64,000 nucleotides of DNA from Alopecurus myosuroides. Taxonomy: Eukaryota > Streptophyta > Magnoliopsida > Poales > Poaceae. Location of the stretch: assembly GCA_028641055.1 (NCBI GenBank), contig CM054061.1, forward strand, positions 59,442,825 to 59,506,824, read 5' to 3'. Position 1 is the first letter of the stretch, and each line of letters opens with the position of its first letter. The position numbers and the translations under genes were made by a program. Below are positions 1 through 11,126 of this stretch, in pieces. The notes below the pieces were generated by a model that ran no database searches, was not told where the DNA came from, and worked only from the letters and a program-made list of their open reading frames with translations.

Positions 1-382
1 GATATGATAGTAATATCAGTAAGTTCTAACATCTCATATGGAATCTAGTTTGGAATGAATTCAAAGGTTAAGCGTGCTTGGGCTGAAGCAATTTCAGGAT
101 GGGTGACCGAACGGGAAGTTTGACTAAGTTAACTATGTTGACTAGATTAATTGTGTAATTAGAGATTAAATATGTGGCTAAGTGAAAAATTCTGGAATAG
201 AAATTCAAAAAAGTTCAAAAAAAAAATTCCAAAATTCGAATTTTGGAAATATTGTGCCGACGGCCGACGGTTTTTTATGTGCCGACGGTCATTTGACCTG
301 TGCCGACGCGGTCATATGCCGACGGCCTTTTAGCCTGTGCCGACGGCTTCTGTCCGTCGGCATATGCTGCGATTCTGTAGTG
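1..382. mobile_element. CACTA-type DNA transposon, right-hand end only
   Basis: The right terminus is at 382; read inward it begins CACTACAGAATCGCAGC, and the start of the element lies outside the window. The last ~120 bp hold repeated GCCGACGG/CCGTCGGC motifs, the subterminal repeats typical of CACTA elements. An AT-rich spacer separates them from a 5S-like block at 63-119. The order 5S-like block, AT-rich spacer, A-rich stretch, subterminal repeats, terminus matches the left end of the element at 2857-4532, so the two are one family. It interrupts the F-box fragment at 383-624. The target duplication cannot be tested because the left end is missing. Confidence 0.75.
63..119 (+). other. 5S rRNA-like segment inside CACTA element
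   Basis: The segment matches the 3' half of plant 5S rRNA: GTTAAGCGTGCTTGGGC (A-box region), then GGATGGGTGACC (C box) and GGGAAGT. The stretch between the boxes diverges from a functional 5S gene and the 5' third is absent, so this is not a 5S gene. Both halves of the Pol III internal control region are recognisable. Cassandra TRIM retrotransposons are a known precedent for 5S sequence carried by a plant mobile element. Confidence 0.75.
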
Positions 383-624
383 AAGTCGAGGTTGCCAGTG
401 ATCACGGGCTTCCGTGCCGATGGGCGCGAGAAGCAATGCGGGCACTTGTAGTCGATGTAGTTGATGAAGATGCCGTGCACCGAGCGGGGGAGCAGCAGGC
501 GATGGTCGTCGACGGCGGCACGCCACGTCTTGCGGACGCAGCGAGAGGCGGCGAGGTCGCACGGCTGGAGGCGGCGGAGGATGTTGGCGAGTACATCATC
601 CGGCAGGGCTTCCGTTTGGTCCAT
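383..624 (-). pseudogene. F-box protein gene, copy 1, 5' fragment truncated by CACTA
   Basis: Reading leftward from an ATG at 624-622, about 80 codons encode an N-terminal F-box: ALPDDVLANILRRL, then CDLAASRCVRKTWRAAVD and LLLPRSVHGIF. This is the plant F-box core (LPxDvLanIlrRLpp...v.K.Wr), which would bind a SKP1 partner in an SCF ubiquitin ligase. After GNLDF the frame runs into transposon sequence at 382 and stops at 289. It is closely similar to the 5' exon of copy 2 (4536-4753), and the similarity continues upstream through the TATA region to about 840, so the two arose by local duplication. The C-terminal part is not in the window. Confidence 0.8.
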
Positions 625-699
625 GACCCGCCTTCGCGCAGACCAGAGGCGAAGACCAACCGAGAGCAACTCGATCGCGTTTGCACGGCTGGGTGAGGT

Positions 700-710
700 G
701 CTTATATGGA
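700..710 (-). promoter_or_regulatory. TATA-like box of F-box copy 1
   Basis: On the minus strand a CATATAAGC motif lies about 80 bp upstream of the ATG at 624. The same motif at the same relative place occurs upstream of copy 2 (4861-4869), which supports a conserved core promoter. Confidence 0.5.
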
Positions 711-840
711 CAGATAAAATTGGGCTGCATCGTATTAGGCAAAGTACCACGCTGGCAGGTGGCAGCCGATTCCAACTGGGTAGCAGAGAGGCGCTATTCC
801 GGTATAAAGACCTGACCAAATCGGACGCGGTGGTCTCATG

Positions 841-1392
841 CTGACACGTGCGACTACAAGTCCACAACATTACAGGAAAATGCACTATGCGTATTCTTAG
901 ATAGGAAGTGTATAGAATAGGAAACATGTAGGATTGGAATTCCATGTCTAGTTGCATCCGAGTAATTCTCTCTATTCTAGAAAAGGGATTTTCCATGGGG
1001 TCTCCTAATTGTTTTCCTATGAAATTTATAATACAAGATTCCGATGGAATTAGTTACTACAGGATATGATCCTAAACTTCTTGGAAAACTTCAACGTGAT
1101 TTAAATCCTACAAAAAATCCCATGAATCAAACAAGCCCTAAACCGGCACAAATTTGACCGGAATACAATAATGCATTGCATGAAGAAAAGTGATCAAATG
1201 CAAGCGGGTAAGACTTCTTGGCCTTTTAGTAAGAACCTTACAAGCAAAAAATATAATCTACATAATACAGATAACATTCTAACCACATAACGGAACATGA
1301 TCTGTTTGTAAACGAGGAGCGATCACAAACAATAATATTGAGAACCCTATCAACAGAGTGTTGTTTCATAATCTCCTTGTCGCAAAAATGAT
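841..1392. other. Intergenic DNA between the F-box copies, with a possible MITE fragment
   Basis: No coding region is supported. Around 885-1141 the sequence ends with AATCAAACAAGCCCTA, resembling one terminus of the grass MITEs that start GGGCTTGTTTGATTC. No matching left terminus was seen, so any MITE is truncated. The rest is AT-rich and unremarkable. Confidence 0.35.
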
Positions 1393-1749
1393 CTAACCTC
1401 TACGATGACTTGTTGAAGCGTGCTTTCGAAGCTTCCCGATCATACAAGGGGTGTACATATATGCTTCATACATTTCATTTGTAGGCGAACGGTAGTAATC
1501 TTTTGGGCGCATGTTGCCAAGATATTGAATCTTTGAGCTTCTCAAATGATAAGCCACTCCTATAAATGGCGATAAGCCCAAGAAAACCACCTCTTTATAG
1601 GGGTGAAACCCAAGGAAATAAAGGTTATCGGAGCATCTGCTATAATCATCTTCAATAGTCACAACATTATCATCGTCAGAATTCCATTCCATATTTTCCC
1701 TCATTTGCATTCCATTGTTTTCTCCTCCTTCATCGTTTTCTTCTTCTCC

Positions 1750-1787
1750 TTCATCATCATCATCACCACCACCACCACCACCACCAC

Positions 1788-1824
<37 letters not shown>
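1750..1824 (-). repeat. GAT/GGT trinucleotide repeat in F-box exon 2
   Basis: On the minus strand this is a run of GAT codons, then GGT codons, then GAT/GAA codons. It encodes a poly-Asp tract with an embedded Gly tract. Expansion is in frame, so it lengthens the acidic linker without breaking the exon. Confidence 0.85.
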
Positions 1825-2856
1825 GTCGTTGGTGTCGGCCGCGTCATCGTCTTCATTGTTGTCCCATTCTAGGTTATCTCCTATTAGCACGTCATTATTT
1901 TGTCCTTCTCCCTTCTCTTTTTCTCTACCTCCTCCTCCATCACTATCTTCGTCATCATCATCCAAGGTCCAAGTTTTTTGAAATCCCTCGAAGTCACGCA
2001 ACATTAATGATGTCAATGGCTCAAGATCAACATCATACTTGAACACCCAATCTAAAAGTCCTTTCGTATCGACAAGGTTAAAAACCCGGAGTGTACAAGC
2101 CCGGAGATGAAGTCCGTCGTATATTGTTGCAAGGGACACCCCCTTTTCCGATTTCCCAAGATACTGTGCATTTTTTCTTTCCCCAATATTTTCTGGCACT
2201 TTTATAACTTGGTACTTTCCACTTGACAAAGATAACCTGCAACATCAATTGAATGAAGAAAAAATGCCAAAAATGTTCATGTTGTAGTGTTTGCGTAGAA
2301 AAGATTTAAACATAAGAGAAGCTAGAGATAAACAAGAATTCTGAATGTAATTTTGCAAACATGCGCTAAATACATACCTCGCAACAAATGCACCGCGACA
2401 ATTCACATAGAGTGATCCGTCCCAATATACACTATAGCGCCTGCTCGGGCCACGGCATACAGATCCGGGCTGCAATGGATCTGCTAGAACACTAGCCACA
2501 GTCCCCACAGCCTCGCCTTGACGAACAAATGACCTCTTCTGCCATTTCCTAGACGAGAACACGTCTAACATCCAAGACAATGGTGGCCACTCTTCCATGG
2601 AATCGTGCAGGTCTTCTTGCTCGTCATTCACCTTCTTCCTAGGCGTATCCGGGATAAGAAATACCTCGTAGTGCGGCGAGACGGTAGGGTCAAACGCAAG
2701 GTACGCGTTGACGTGGCACTTGCAGCAGCCGAGCGGTCCCACCGTCCCGTGGCGGGGTTGGCCACGTAGAGCGTTGGAAAGCTCTCATAGAGGAGGAGGC
2801 CGTTGCAGTGATCGATGATCGGGCTGATATCATCGGTGTAGCCTGGCAGGAAGTCT

Positions 2857-4532
2857 CACTACGGGACTCAGGAGATACGCCGACGGCCGGCGGCCCTCGG
2901 GGTAGGCCCTATCCCCCTCGGTGTAGGGGTACGCCGACGGCCCCCCTCGGCGTACACGTCCGTCGGCGTAGGGGTTTTGCCCGTCGGCGTAGAGGATCCC
3001 GTCGGCGTATATATGTCGTGGGACCCACTAGCTGTCAGAACGGAGTCCGTTCGACGGAGTACATACGCCGACGGCCAAACTCGACCCCCCTCGGCGTATG
3101 AAGGTCCACGTGGAGGGCCCCGCGGGCCTGGCCAAAGGCTACGCCGACGGCCACCCCTCGGCGTAGGGGTACATACGCCGACGGCACCCCCTCGGGTAGG
3201 GGCACAATAATTCAATTTTTTTTTGAATTTTTTCTGAGTTTTTTTATTTCACTTATTTAACCACTTAATCACACTATAGTCACATTTATATTTATCTTTA
3301 ACCATTTTTATTTTTAATCTAAATTACTCGTTTCTACTAACACTTCCCGATCGGTCACCCATCATGAGATTGTTCCAGCCCCGGCACGCTTAACTTCGTA
3401 GTTCCTTCCCTGTGAGCTAACTAGAAACAACGGATGTGTTGTTGTCAATATTATCCAATCTATCCTGTTAACCTTAACCCTTGGACCATCAATGTAACAC
3501 TCTTTTATTTTATGAATTCAAACAATTATTTAAGTAAAAAATAATAACTAGTAATAAATTTGAATTCAAATAATCTTTAATTTAAATAATAATAATTAAT
3601 ATTTTTGCCTTTTCTATTTAATATTGAAAAATTCATATCTATAAATCCGTAAATCAAAATTTGACAAATAATATGTCTATATCGATTAGAAAAATGAGAG
3701 AAATTCAAATATGACCTAACCATGCATAAACACCGAATGTTCTACTATTCTACTGTCCTTCGATGCCCGTCTATGGGGGTACACGACGCAGTCGCAAGTT
3801 CCACGGTTTCCCAAAAGAGGGGCGCCTGCGGGGCCTCGGGATCCGTACAAATTCATTTATGTTTTTAATATTAATGTTTAGGTATATCATATAATAAGTA
3901 TGTTATTTATTTATTTTAGATTAATGTGTTGTATAGAGTCGGCTCCGGGAGATTTCACCGTGTTATTTCATGGGCGCGGGTGGCGGTATACTCACATTCG
4001 GATGTATACAACCACTCCTATTAACTGAGAAATTATAAATGTATTAAAATCATATAGAAAAACAAATAAAACTATATTAAATTTAGACAAATTTATACCA
4101 CACGGGTGGGAAAAAAACTAGAAAAACAGAATATTGAAAAGACTAGGATAATGCATTGGTTTAAATAAAATATTAGAAAAAAAATTACCTAAGCCGATGG
4201 GATGCCGTCGGCGTAGGGTTAGGTTTTATTTAAAAAAACACACACGCACGCACACGGTATACAGAACGATCGAACGCAGAGCAAAAAAAAAACCAACGCC
4301 CGACGGCCCCCCTCGGGGTAGCCTATCACGTAACGGGCCGCGTTCGAATCGCGTAACGGGGCAGCACCTACGCCGAGGGGGTAAGATACGCCGATGGTGG
4401 CCCTCGGGGTAACTTTCATACGCCGAGGGGGGAATAGACGCCGACGGGCACGTTACCCACCGATCCTGTCGACCACCCTACGCCGAGGGGGCCGACCTTT
4501 GGCCGTCGGCGTAGTGGCAGTTTCCCGTAGTG
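2857..4532. mobile_element. Non-autonomous CACTA element inserted in the F-box gene
   Basis: The left end is CACTACGGGACTCAGG and the right end, read inward, is CACTACGGGAAACTGCC. A perfect 3-bp target duplication TCT flanks it (2854-2856 and 4533-4535), as expected for CACTA insertion. Both ends are crowded with CGCCGACGGC/CCCTCGGCGTA subterminal repeats (2876-3205 and 4190-4515). The 1,676-bp interior is AT-rich with a 5S-like block at 3342-3398 and no transposase ORF, so it needs an autonomous relative to move. Removing the element plus one TCT restores continuity of the F-box exon. Confidence 0.9.
3342..3398 (-). other. 5S rRNA-like segment inside the second CACTA element
   Basis: On the minus strand it reads GAAGTTAAGCGTGCCGGGGC, then GATGGGTGACCGATCGGGAAG. 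It has the same A-box and C-box parts of 5S rRNA as the block at 63-119, with a different degenerate middle. It points toward the nearer CACTA terminus, as it does in the first element. Confidence 0.75.
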
Positions 4533-4858
4533 TCTAGGTTGCCATTGATCACGGGCTTCTGCGCCGATGAGCGCGAGAAGCAATGCGGGCCCTGCACCGA
4601 GTGCGGGAGAAGGTGCGGGAGCAGCAGGCGATGGGCGTCGACGACGGCACGCCACATCTTATGGACGCAGCGAGAGTCGGTGAGGTCGCACGGCGGGAGG
4701 CGGCCGAGGATGTTGGCGAGCAGGTCGTCCGGCAAGGCTTCCGTCTCGTCCATGACTGGCTTCAGTGACCGCCTTGGCGGTTGGCGCAGAGCCGCAGACC
4801 AGAGGCGAAGATCAACCGAGAGCAACTCGATCGATCGCGTTCGCGTTTACGGCTGGGT

Positions 4859-4870
4859 GTGCTTATATGG
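4859..4870 (-). promoter_or_regulatory. TATA-like box of F-box copy 2
   Basis: CATATAAGC on the minus strand, about 108 bp upstream of the ATG at 4753. Flanking sequence up to about 5000 is alignable by eye with the promoter of copy 1. Confidence 0.5.
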
Positions 4871-5266
4871 ACGGATGCGATTGGGCCGCGTCGCGTACTA
4901 GGCAAAGTGGCAGGCTGGCAGCCGATTCCAACTGGGTGGCGGAGAGGCGCTATTCCGGAGTGCAAGCCAAGACCTGACCAAAATCGGACGCGGTGAGCCG
5001 TCCGGTGGCTACAGGAAAATGTACTATACGAGTTCTTTCTCTTTTGCACTATACGGGTTCTTTCTCTTTTCCACTTGTATTGTTTCACTAGTCTCTCACT
5101 TTATTTCCCCGCCGCACTTGTAAACATTGCGTACCTGGAAATTTTCCAGTGATGCGGAGGATATGTTAATGCCGACAACTTTTTCACCAGCATTTCAATA
5201 ATAACGCAATTCATCCAAGGGAAAGAGTGTTTAGTTTGGGACATGGTTTTGGAGGCTTCCTCCTTA
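4871..5266. other. Upstream region of F-box copy 2 and Harbinger flank
   Basis: Similarity to the copy 1 promoter extends to about 5000. A short tandem duplication (about 26 bp, unit containing ACTATACGRGTTCTTTCTC) lies at 5020-5078. No gene is seen. Confidence 0.4.
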
Positions 5267-6892
5267 GAGCATCTCCACTTGTTCGTCCCCCCAAGACCCC
5301 GGCGAGCCAATTTCGGCATCCCCCAACAGCATTGTTCAGCCTGGGGGGCGAAAGTTTCCACTCGTTTTGGCAACCGGAGTCGACAAACTTGCCACAAATT
5401 TGAATATAAGTTCCCGCTGCAAAAAAGGGCAATAGGTTCGCTACAGGCGAGGTTTGTGCCATAGTTCGGTGGCGATCAAGCCACACGCGGCGATAAACGG
5501 AAAAGAAGTTCGGCGGGCAGCATCAGACTGCGATCACACCAGGGTGACCAAAAAGAGACATCGCGGCGGCCGTTCATCGATGAAGGCGACAGGGTGATCC
5601 TCTTGATCCTTTTCCTCTTCCAGTAGTTTCGCCGACGTTCGTCGTATGACCTCTTGATCCTCTTCCAGTAGTTGTCGCCGTTCTGGTTCGTGCCGGTGAT
5701 GGGGTCAATGCTCACCGTCTTCTAGGCTTCGGCCAAGCACTCATCTTCCTTCGGCGCCCACTTCACCCGCGGCTCGGCTGCTCCAGCGATCTGCTTCCTC
5801 TTCCTCTTCCCATTCGCCGCGGGCGTCGTTTCCTCTTCGTCCACTTCCGCCGGGGCTTCCTCCTGCTCGCCGAAGGTCTCCTGGGTGTCCAAGCCGACGA
5901 TGTCCTCCTCCTGCATATCCATGTACCCAGGTCTTGACATGGCGGCGTTGGAGCCGGAGGTGATGATGTCGTCTATCTCAGCGTTAAATGGTGGCGCCAA
6001 ACTTGATGCGGGAGCGAACGACAGCGGACCGCGGCACATGCCATGAGGCGACGGTGTCCCCGAGTAGGTGGGCGAGCAATTGTAGGAGTTGATGTCGATG
6101 CCGAGTGTGGACGGAGGACGGGCACGCGGGCAGTGCGGGAACGTCGTGTTTGGGTTGAAAGCCGCCGTGAGGATCGGCGTCGGTGTACTCAGGCGAAGAC
6201 GAGTACCTCCAGATGGACGGTGAGTTGGTTGACGTCGAGGCAACGCTCTGCTGGCTCGGCCACAGCCCCTGCAGGTACTGACCAGCGAGATGAGGAACAT
6301 GGTAAAGCTGCGGCTGGGGCGGCGGCGGCAGAGGTGGTCGCATGTTTGCCCTCATCGTGGCGTTCGCGGCGTTGCTCTGCGCCACGGACGCGCGAGACGC
6401 CTCCTCCGCCACGACTGCCGCTTCCCTGGCCTTCTTCATGTCCTCCCGGTTGCGCCTGTCTTCGGTGATGGTGCGGCAGCGCTTGAGCTCGATGGCCCAT
6501 GTCGTGTTGGTCCAGCCCGGCGGTTTCGGTTGCGCCGCTCTCCGCTTTCGCGGGGTTTATGCTTGCTTGGATCGGCGACACGCGGGGTTCTCTGTATATT
6601 CTTCGGTGGTGGCCGAACAGATCTGGAGCGGCGGGCAAGAACTGGCGGGAGCTTGGGGTGGGGAAGGGGTGTCGTGCAGGGAAAATCAAGGGAATGGCGC
6701 GAAAAAAGCGGGGAAAGGCGCGAGGATGCCGACAATGCAGCCCACCGAACTTTCGCCCAATCTCGCCCCCCCCCCCCGAGGCGCCCGGCAAAAAAGAGAT
6801 CCTGGGAGGGCGAGTGGGCAAAATTTCGACTACCGGCGCTGAAAAAGTGGCCTGGGGGACATCCTCGGGGGGGGGGGGGGGGTGGGATGCTC
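5267..6892. mobile_element. PIF/Harbinger-type transposon carrying a Myb-like gene
   Basis: The left end is GAGCATCTCCACTTG and the right end, read inward, is GAGCATCCCACCCCC. A 3-bp TTA duplication flanks it (5264-5266 and 6893-6895), the signature of PIF/Harbinger insertion. The interior encodes a decayed Myb/SANT-like protein on the minus strand, and no DDE transposase was found. Autonomous elements of this superfamily carry two genes, transposase plus Myb-like, so this copy keeps only the second. A long G run (6868-6882) lies beside the right end. Confidence 0.75.
5476..6560 (-). pseudogene. Harbinger-associated Myb/SANT-like protein, decayed
   Basis: The coherent frame begins near 6550 (AAQPKPPGWTNTTWAIELKR). 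It runs through a basic helical stretch (REDMKKAREAAVVAEEASRA) and a proline-rich part. It then needs a frameshift near 6150 to continue into an acidic region (EEAPAEVDEEE), a basic patch (GKRKRKQIAG) and the trihelix/SANT start RVKWAPKEDECLAEA. There a TAG at 5724-5722 replaces the Trp codon expected in this motif, and the frame continues with [19 protein letters not shown]. Such proteins are known as partners of Harbinger transposase and, when not transposon-linked, as nuclear DNA-binding proteins. The start is unclear, because a stop lies just upstream of the coherent frame. With at least one frameshift and one nonsense codon it is a pseudogene. Confidence 0.6.
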
Positions 6893-7104
6893 TTATAACG
6901 CTTAAGAGAATAGGCGCTCTAGCAGCGCCTTGGAAAATTCTCACCTTTAAACACTTCTTAGACCCCTTAGGCGTTTAGTCTCATGATGCCTTACCGCTTT
7001 AAAAACAATGGTTTGGGTTACTCAAACCATGGTTCATGCTATTTCTCCCCTTCATCGCTACAATTTGAATGAACACACTTCTATCTCTTTGTTATTTGTT
7101 GATG
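6893..7104. other. Spacer between the Harbinger element and the third CACTA remnant
   Basis: No coding or repeat structure is supported here, apart from a short inverted pair AACCATGG near 7010-7035. Confidence 0.3.
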
Positions 7105-8410
7105 CACTATGGAAAAACGGCGATAGGTTGATGGCCACTGCCTACACCAACGGCTTTTTGTCGTGGCTGTCGGCGTAGGGGCCGACCTGGTCTGCATAGC
7201 AAACTGATCGTCGACCCAGATTAACCGTCGACGTATAGGTCTACGTCGATGGCAAAGCCTTCTTCTTATAGTATACAGGAAACCGCCGATAACAAAGCCG
7301 TCGGAGTAGCTATGTTTTTTTTTCTATTTTTCATTTAATATGGAATAATTCATATCTTTAAATCCGTAAATCAAAATTTAACAAATAAAATATCTAAATC
7401 GATTATAAAAATGAGAGGAATCCAAATATAAAAACTATATCATCTTTTTTACAATACTGTTTGTACTTGGTTCACAAAAATTATCTTTTTGCCACGTAAA
7501 AGTAGAAAATAATATTTACCAAAATAAATTAAAAAATCACTTTGGAACCATTGTTTTCTATAGCAAGATACACCTATTTGCCGAATAAGAAATTTATCAC
7601 AAACTATACGGGTGGGAATTTCCATAAATTGATCATTTGGTTTGAAACTTATAAATGTTTATACATGATAGGCCTTTTTGTGAATATTTCTTTTGAACCA
7701 TTTGTCAAAAATCAAGTTTATCATTTTACATAGAAAATAGTACACATAAATGGTCTCCATGCCAAAGGAAATATTCTTTTGAGGTTTTTTTTTTAGTTTG
7801 TTTGATTTTCTTTTTCAAAAATGGTCAATATGGTCACCATGACGATTCATCGAAAGAGGTCAAATTTTCTAAAAATATCCATGTTTGTGTGATATAACCA
7901 CTAGTTGTGTACCCTAAAATAATTTTCTAAAAATATTTAGACCAAACTATCAAACACTTCTAGTTCAAATTTGGATTACTTTCAGAAAATCTGCATAAAA
8001 TCATTTAACTAGGCGAAATTAGATAAAAATCAAGAAAATTGCTAATACTTGGGGATTATCCATAAAATATGGACTACTCTTTGTGATAATTAGATTGGTT
8101 CCATTTTGCGCAATATTTTTTTTAGTTGTTTCACAAAAAAGTCATCTTTGCCACTAAAAAAAGGAAAATAATATTTATAAAAAAGAATTTGAACCCTTCA
8201 GAAAAATTGTTTCTTATACCAAGATAAACCTATTTGTTGAATATGAGAACTTTATCACAAACTATGTTGCGAGAATTTCAAATGATATAGTCTAAAAATG
8301 TCAGAACAATACATGTATAACCATATAAAAAAAATCTCACGGGGCAATAACATAGTATACATTACTTATTCAAAATTATAAACCTAGCGATGTCGTCTTC
8401 ACAATTATTT
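7105..8410. mobile_element. CACTA remnant, left end plus AT-rich interior
   Basis: It starts CACTATGGAAAAACGG, followed by diverged GTCGGCGTAGG/CCGTCGAC motifs to about 7310. The AT-rich interior (TTCATATCTTTAAATCCGT and on, 7345-7430) aligns by eye with 3630-3720 of the second CACTA. No right terminus was found before the gypsy LTR at 8411, so it is truncated or interrupted. From about 7450 to 8400 the sequence is AT-rich without a supported gene. Confidence 0.5.
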
Positions 8411-11077
8411 TTATAGAAGTACAGACCGACATAGGCTATACCGTTATGTGTAGATAGATATAAAAAATATAAGGAAACACATCTTTTATTTATTGAATAT
8501 CCAGAGTACAAACTTTATTACATCTTGCATAGCGGGAACTAGCACAAAATTTATTCAAGTATCATAAAGCGAATATAAGGACTTCAGTCTTCAATTTGTG
8601 CCACAAGCGAACATGTTGAGTAGAGTCACGAGACCTACATCAATCACTCTGGGTACGAACAACCTACGCGTTAGAATATGCAGCCTCCAAAAGGAGGTCA
8701 GATCATTCTGAGTAATGGTGGAAAGTGACACTATGGTGGTATAATAAATGGAAAGTTACTAATCTACATGCATATTTGGTTGGTGGACTTTTAAGGCAAA
8801 TTTGCAAAAAGGCATTTGTTCTATCTTTTAATAGAAAATAAATTTGCACATAATTAGACACTTTGGTTGATAGCAAAGTGCTGCTACCTTTTGGATTAGC
8901 ACACTGAAACACCATCACACACTTTTTCAATAACTCATAGTCCAATTTTAATCGTTGATAAAACAAGATGAAGAAGATATGTCATGTTTCCCATCTAGTT
9001 GTTGATTTGTCCCTAACCAATAGAAAACTTTGGTTGACATCAAAGTGCTCCTACCCTTTGAATGAGCACACTGAAACACCATCAGACACTTCTCCAATAA
9101 CCCATAGTCGAATTTTAATCATTGATAAAACAAGATGAACCAGATATGTCATGTTTCCCATCTAGTTGTTGATTTGTCTCTAACCAATAAAACACGACTA
9201 AGATCTTTGTTTTAACCCTCGGGAGGTTTGTGTCATTTACCCGTGTTGCCTAATCGACCCCAAACATCATGATACACCATTAGTAACATGGAATAAAAAA
9301 AGATTAAGCCAGAATTCATAAGAAGTAGATTCCAAAACCTCCACGAACCAGACCATCCTACTACTATTCTACATCTCTGGACACGATGGATTCGAGTCAC
9401 CACAACCTACAAATTTTGTCTAGCCCATACTAATATGAAACACAACTGCACATAAGAAACAACTACACAATGAAACCAAACATAATCTCATGATACTGGG
9501 CGGCGGTCCCCACCAAAATTTGTACTCTCATGACATGCTAGCAACCCGCCTAGTGGTTGATTAATTATCATGTTGTTTTCCATAAGCAATTAAAATAACA
9601 ATCTTTGTAACAATATGATAATAATTCCCAACCACGAATACTGCAATCATGGCTAAGCAATCTACCGATACAATGTTTTCCTAGCATATGGATTGCTGCT
9701 GTATAAGGAAACATATAATCGCTCCACATGGGTATTAGTGAAGCAATCTAGCATAGCGATAACACACAACTCCTGCTAATGCATAGCTACAATAAAAAAT
9801 AATGCCTATATTAAAATAGTAGGATCATGTGTGTCATTTTCCTTGACAGAAATAGGAGTCGTTCACGCACTCAACTCAATCGCAACCGTAACACCCACAG
9901 TCCTCACACGAACAACAACCGCAACTCTCGTAATCTACATATTGCAACCATACCACAATAAATAACCAATCCAGGAAAAACAACAATGCAACATATGGAT
10001 GCATGATGATTTAATAATGCAAGACAACTAATTTACTAGTTCTCTGGTTGACTAAACAATATATGATGCATGAAAATGTTTGTGATGCAATAAGAGAAAA
10101 AAGACATCTTAACCACATTAAATAGGTTAATTAACAACCTACAAGATCTTATCAAAATAAAATTTATAAGAAGATGGATCTAAACCTAACATACTAATAA
10201 GATCCAAAAAGCAAGTAAAACTCTCCACGAAAAAAATTAGATGAATATGAACAAAGTGTAGATTTGAAATTTCGAGTTACTCCGGTGGAGAAAAGTAGAT
10301 CGAAGTTATCTAAAAAGATCCGTAGCTTAAATCCAAAAACTGAAAGAACGAAAGTTGTAGATAATGGTGAGATGCAACTACAGCAAAAAGTTGAGCGAAA
10401 ACGGGCAAGCGGTTGATAACTTTTGTTGCTTCAAATCTGAGAGAGTTACCGATGATATATAAAACTCTCGTGAAGACTTGAACGTCAACCGAGCAACTCA
10501 CGGACCGTGGCGAGCAAAATACTAATAAACATATCTGAAATTGGCGTTTCGACTTTTGGGCGACCTCACGGCCAGGGCTGCGGTATTTATAGATGGGGAG
10601 GTCGGTGGAGATTTGCTCCTTGGAGTAAGGAATAAGGTAAAATAAATGGTTCGAATTTGGACTCGCAAACGAAGAGATATTCGAGTTTGAATGGAGATAA
10701 ATCAGAAAAAAGGGATTTTGTGCTGCCCTTTCTGGGCCGGCCGAGCTGGCTGACTTTTTTATTTTTCTCTTTTTATCTTTTTCGTAAAACTTTCATAACT
10801 TTTAATATACAACTCGTAATCGAGTCAAATAAATTCTAAAATTTTGAAATTTAAAAATCTATCATATTTAACTATTGTTAGTGATTTTGGGAAAAATAAA
10901 ATATCTAAATATTCTTTGGCTTATAAACGCCTTATAGGAGGATTTTGGATTTTTAAAACATGGTTTTGTTTAGGGGTTTAAAATGCAACATTCAAATGCA
11001 AGTTTTGAAAAAAAAATCCATGCTATGCACATGCTCTAAATGAAAAATATTCCAAATATAAAAATTGGGATGTTACA
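8411..11077 (-). repeat. 3' LTR of the gypsy element
   Basis: On the minus strand it starts TGTAACATCCCAATTTT at 11077 and ends near 8411 with a sequence matching the end of the 5' LTR (CCTATGTCG). At about 2.67 kb it is longer than its partner, because 8480-9600 has no counterpart in the 29300-30240 copy. Confidence 0.7.
8860..9192. repeat. Tandem duplication, 167-bp unit, inside the gypsy LTR
   Basis: Two adjacent units, 8860-9026 and 9027-9192, both start ACTTTGGTTGA and share AGCACACTGAAACACCATCA and CATGTTTCCCATCTAGTTG. They differ at scattered positions. Confidence 0.85.
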
Positions 11078-11126
11078 GACTAAGCGGATGTTTGGTTCAT
11101 GCTTGTGCCAGCCCTACCAAAGATGG

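Larger units (their letters stand above)
1393..4753 (-). pseudogene. F-box protein gene, copy 2, split by a CACTA insertion and frameshifted
   Basis: The ATG is at 4753-4751 and the stop at 1393. Exon 1 (4753-4536) encodes the F-box (ALPDDLLANILGRL, CDLTDSRCVHKMWRAVVD). It is cut by the CACTA at 2857-4532 and resumes in frame at 2856 with a second domain (HCNGLLLYESF, then AFDPTVSPHYEVF). A spliceable intron follows: donor GTATG at 2377 and acceptor CAG at 2239-2237, joining ...FVAR to LSLSSGKYQVIK. Exon 2 encodes an aspartate-rich linker and the conserved C-terminal block ending near YLGNMRPKDYY. Between about 2715 and 2760 the frame of NPATGRWDR does not match that of NAYLAFDP, so there is an independent frameshift. 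Grass F-box proteins of this class have the same order of blocks. As it stands the gene cannot make a full product. Confidence 0.8.

Noticed and set aside
63..119. A genuine 5S rRNA gene
   Set aside because: Only the 3' half is present, the middle is degenerate, and it lies within a transposon that has a second copy with the same arrangement.
1603..1981. Plus-strand Ile/Ser-rich ORFs over the F-box acidic region
   Set aside because: They are antisense readings of the GAT/GGT trinucleotide repeat that encodes the Asp/Gly tract of the F-box exon.
8411..10500. CRISPR-like or regularly spaced repeat array in the gypsy LTR
   Set aside because: There are just two adjacent 167-bp copies, without spacers; the context is a plant retrotransposon.
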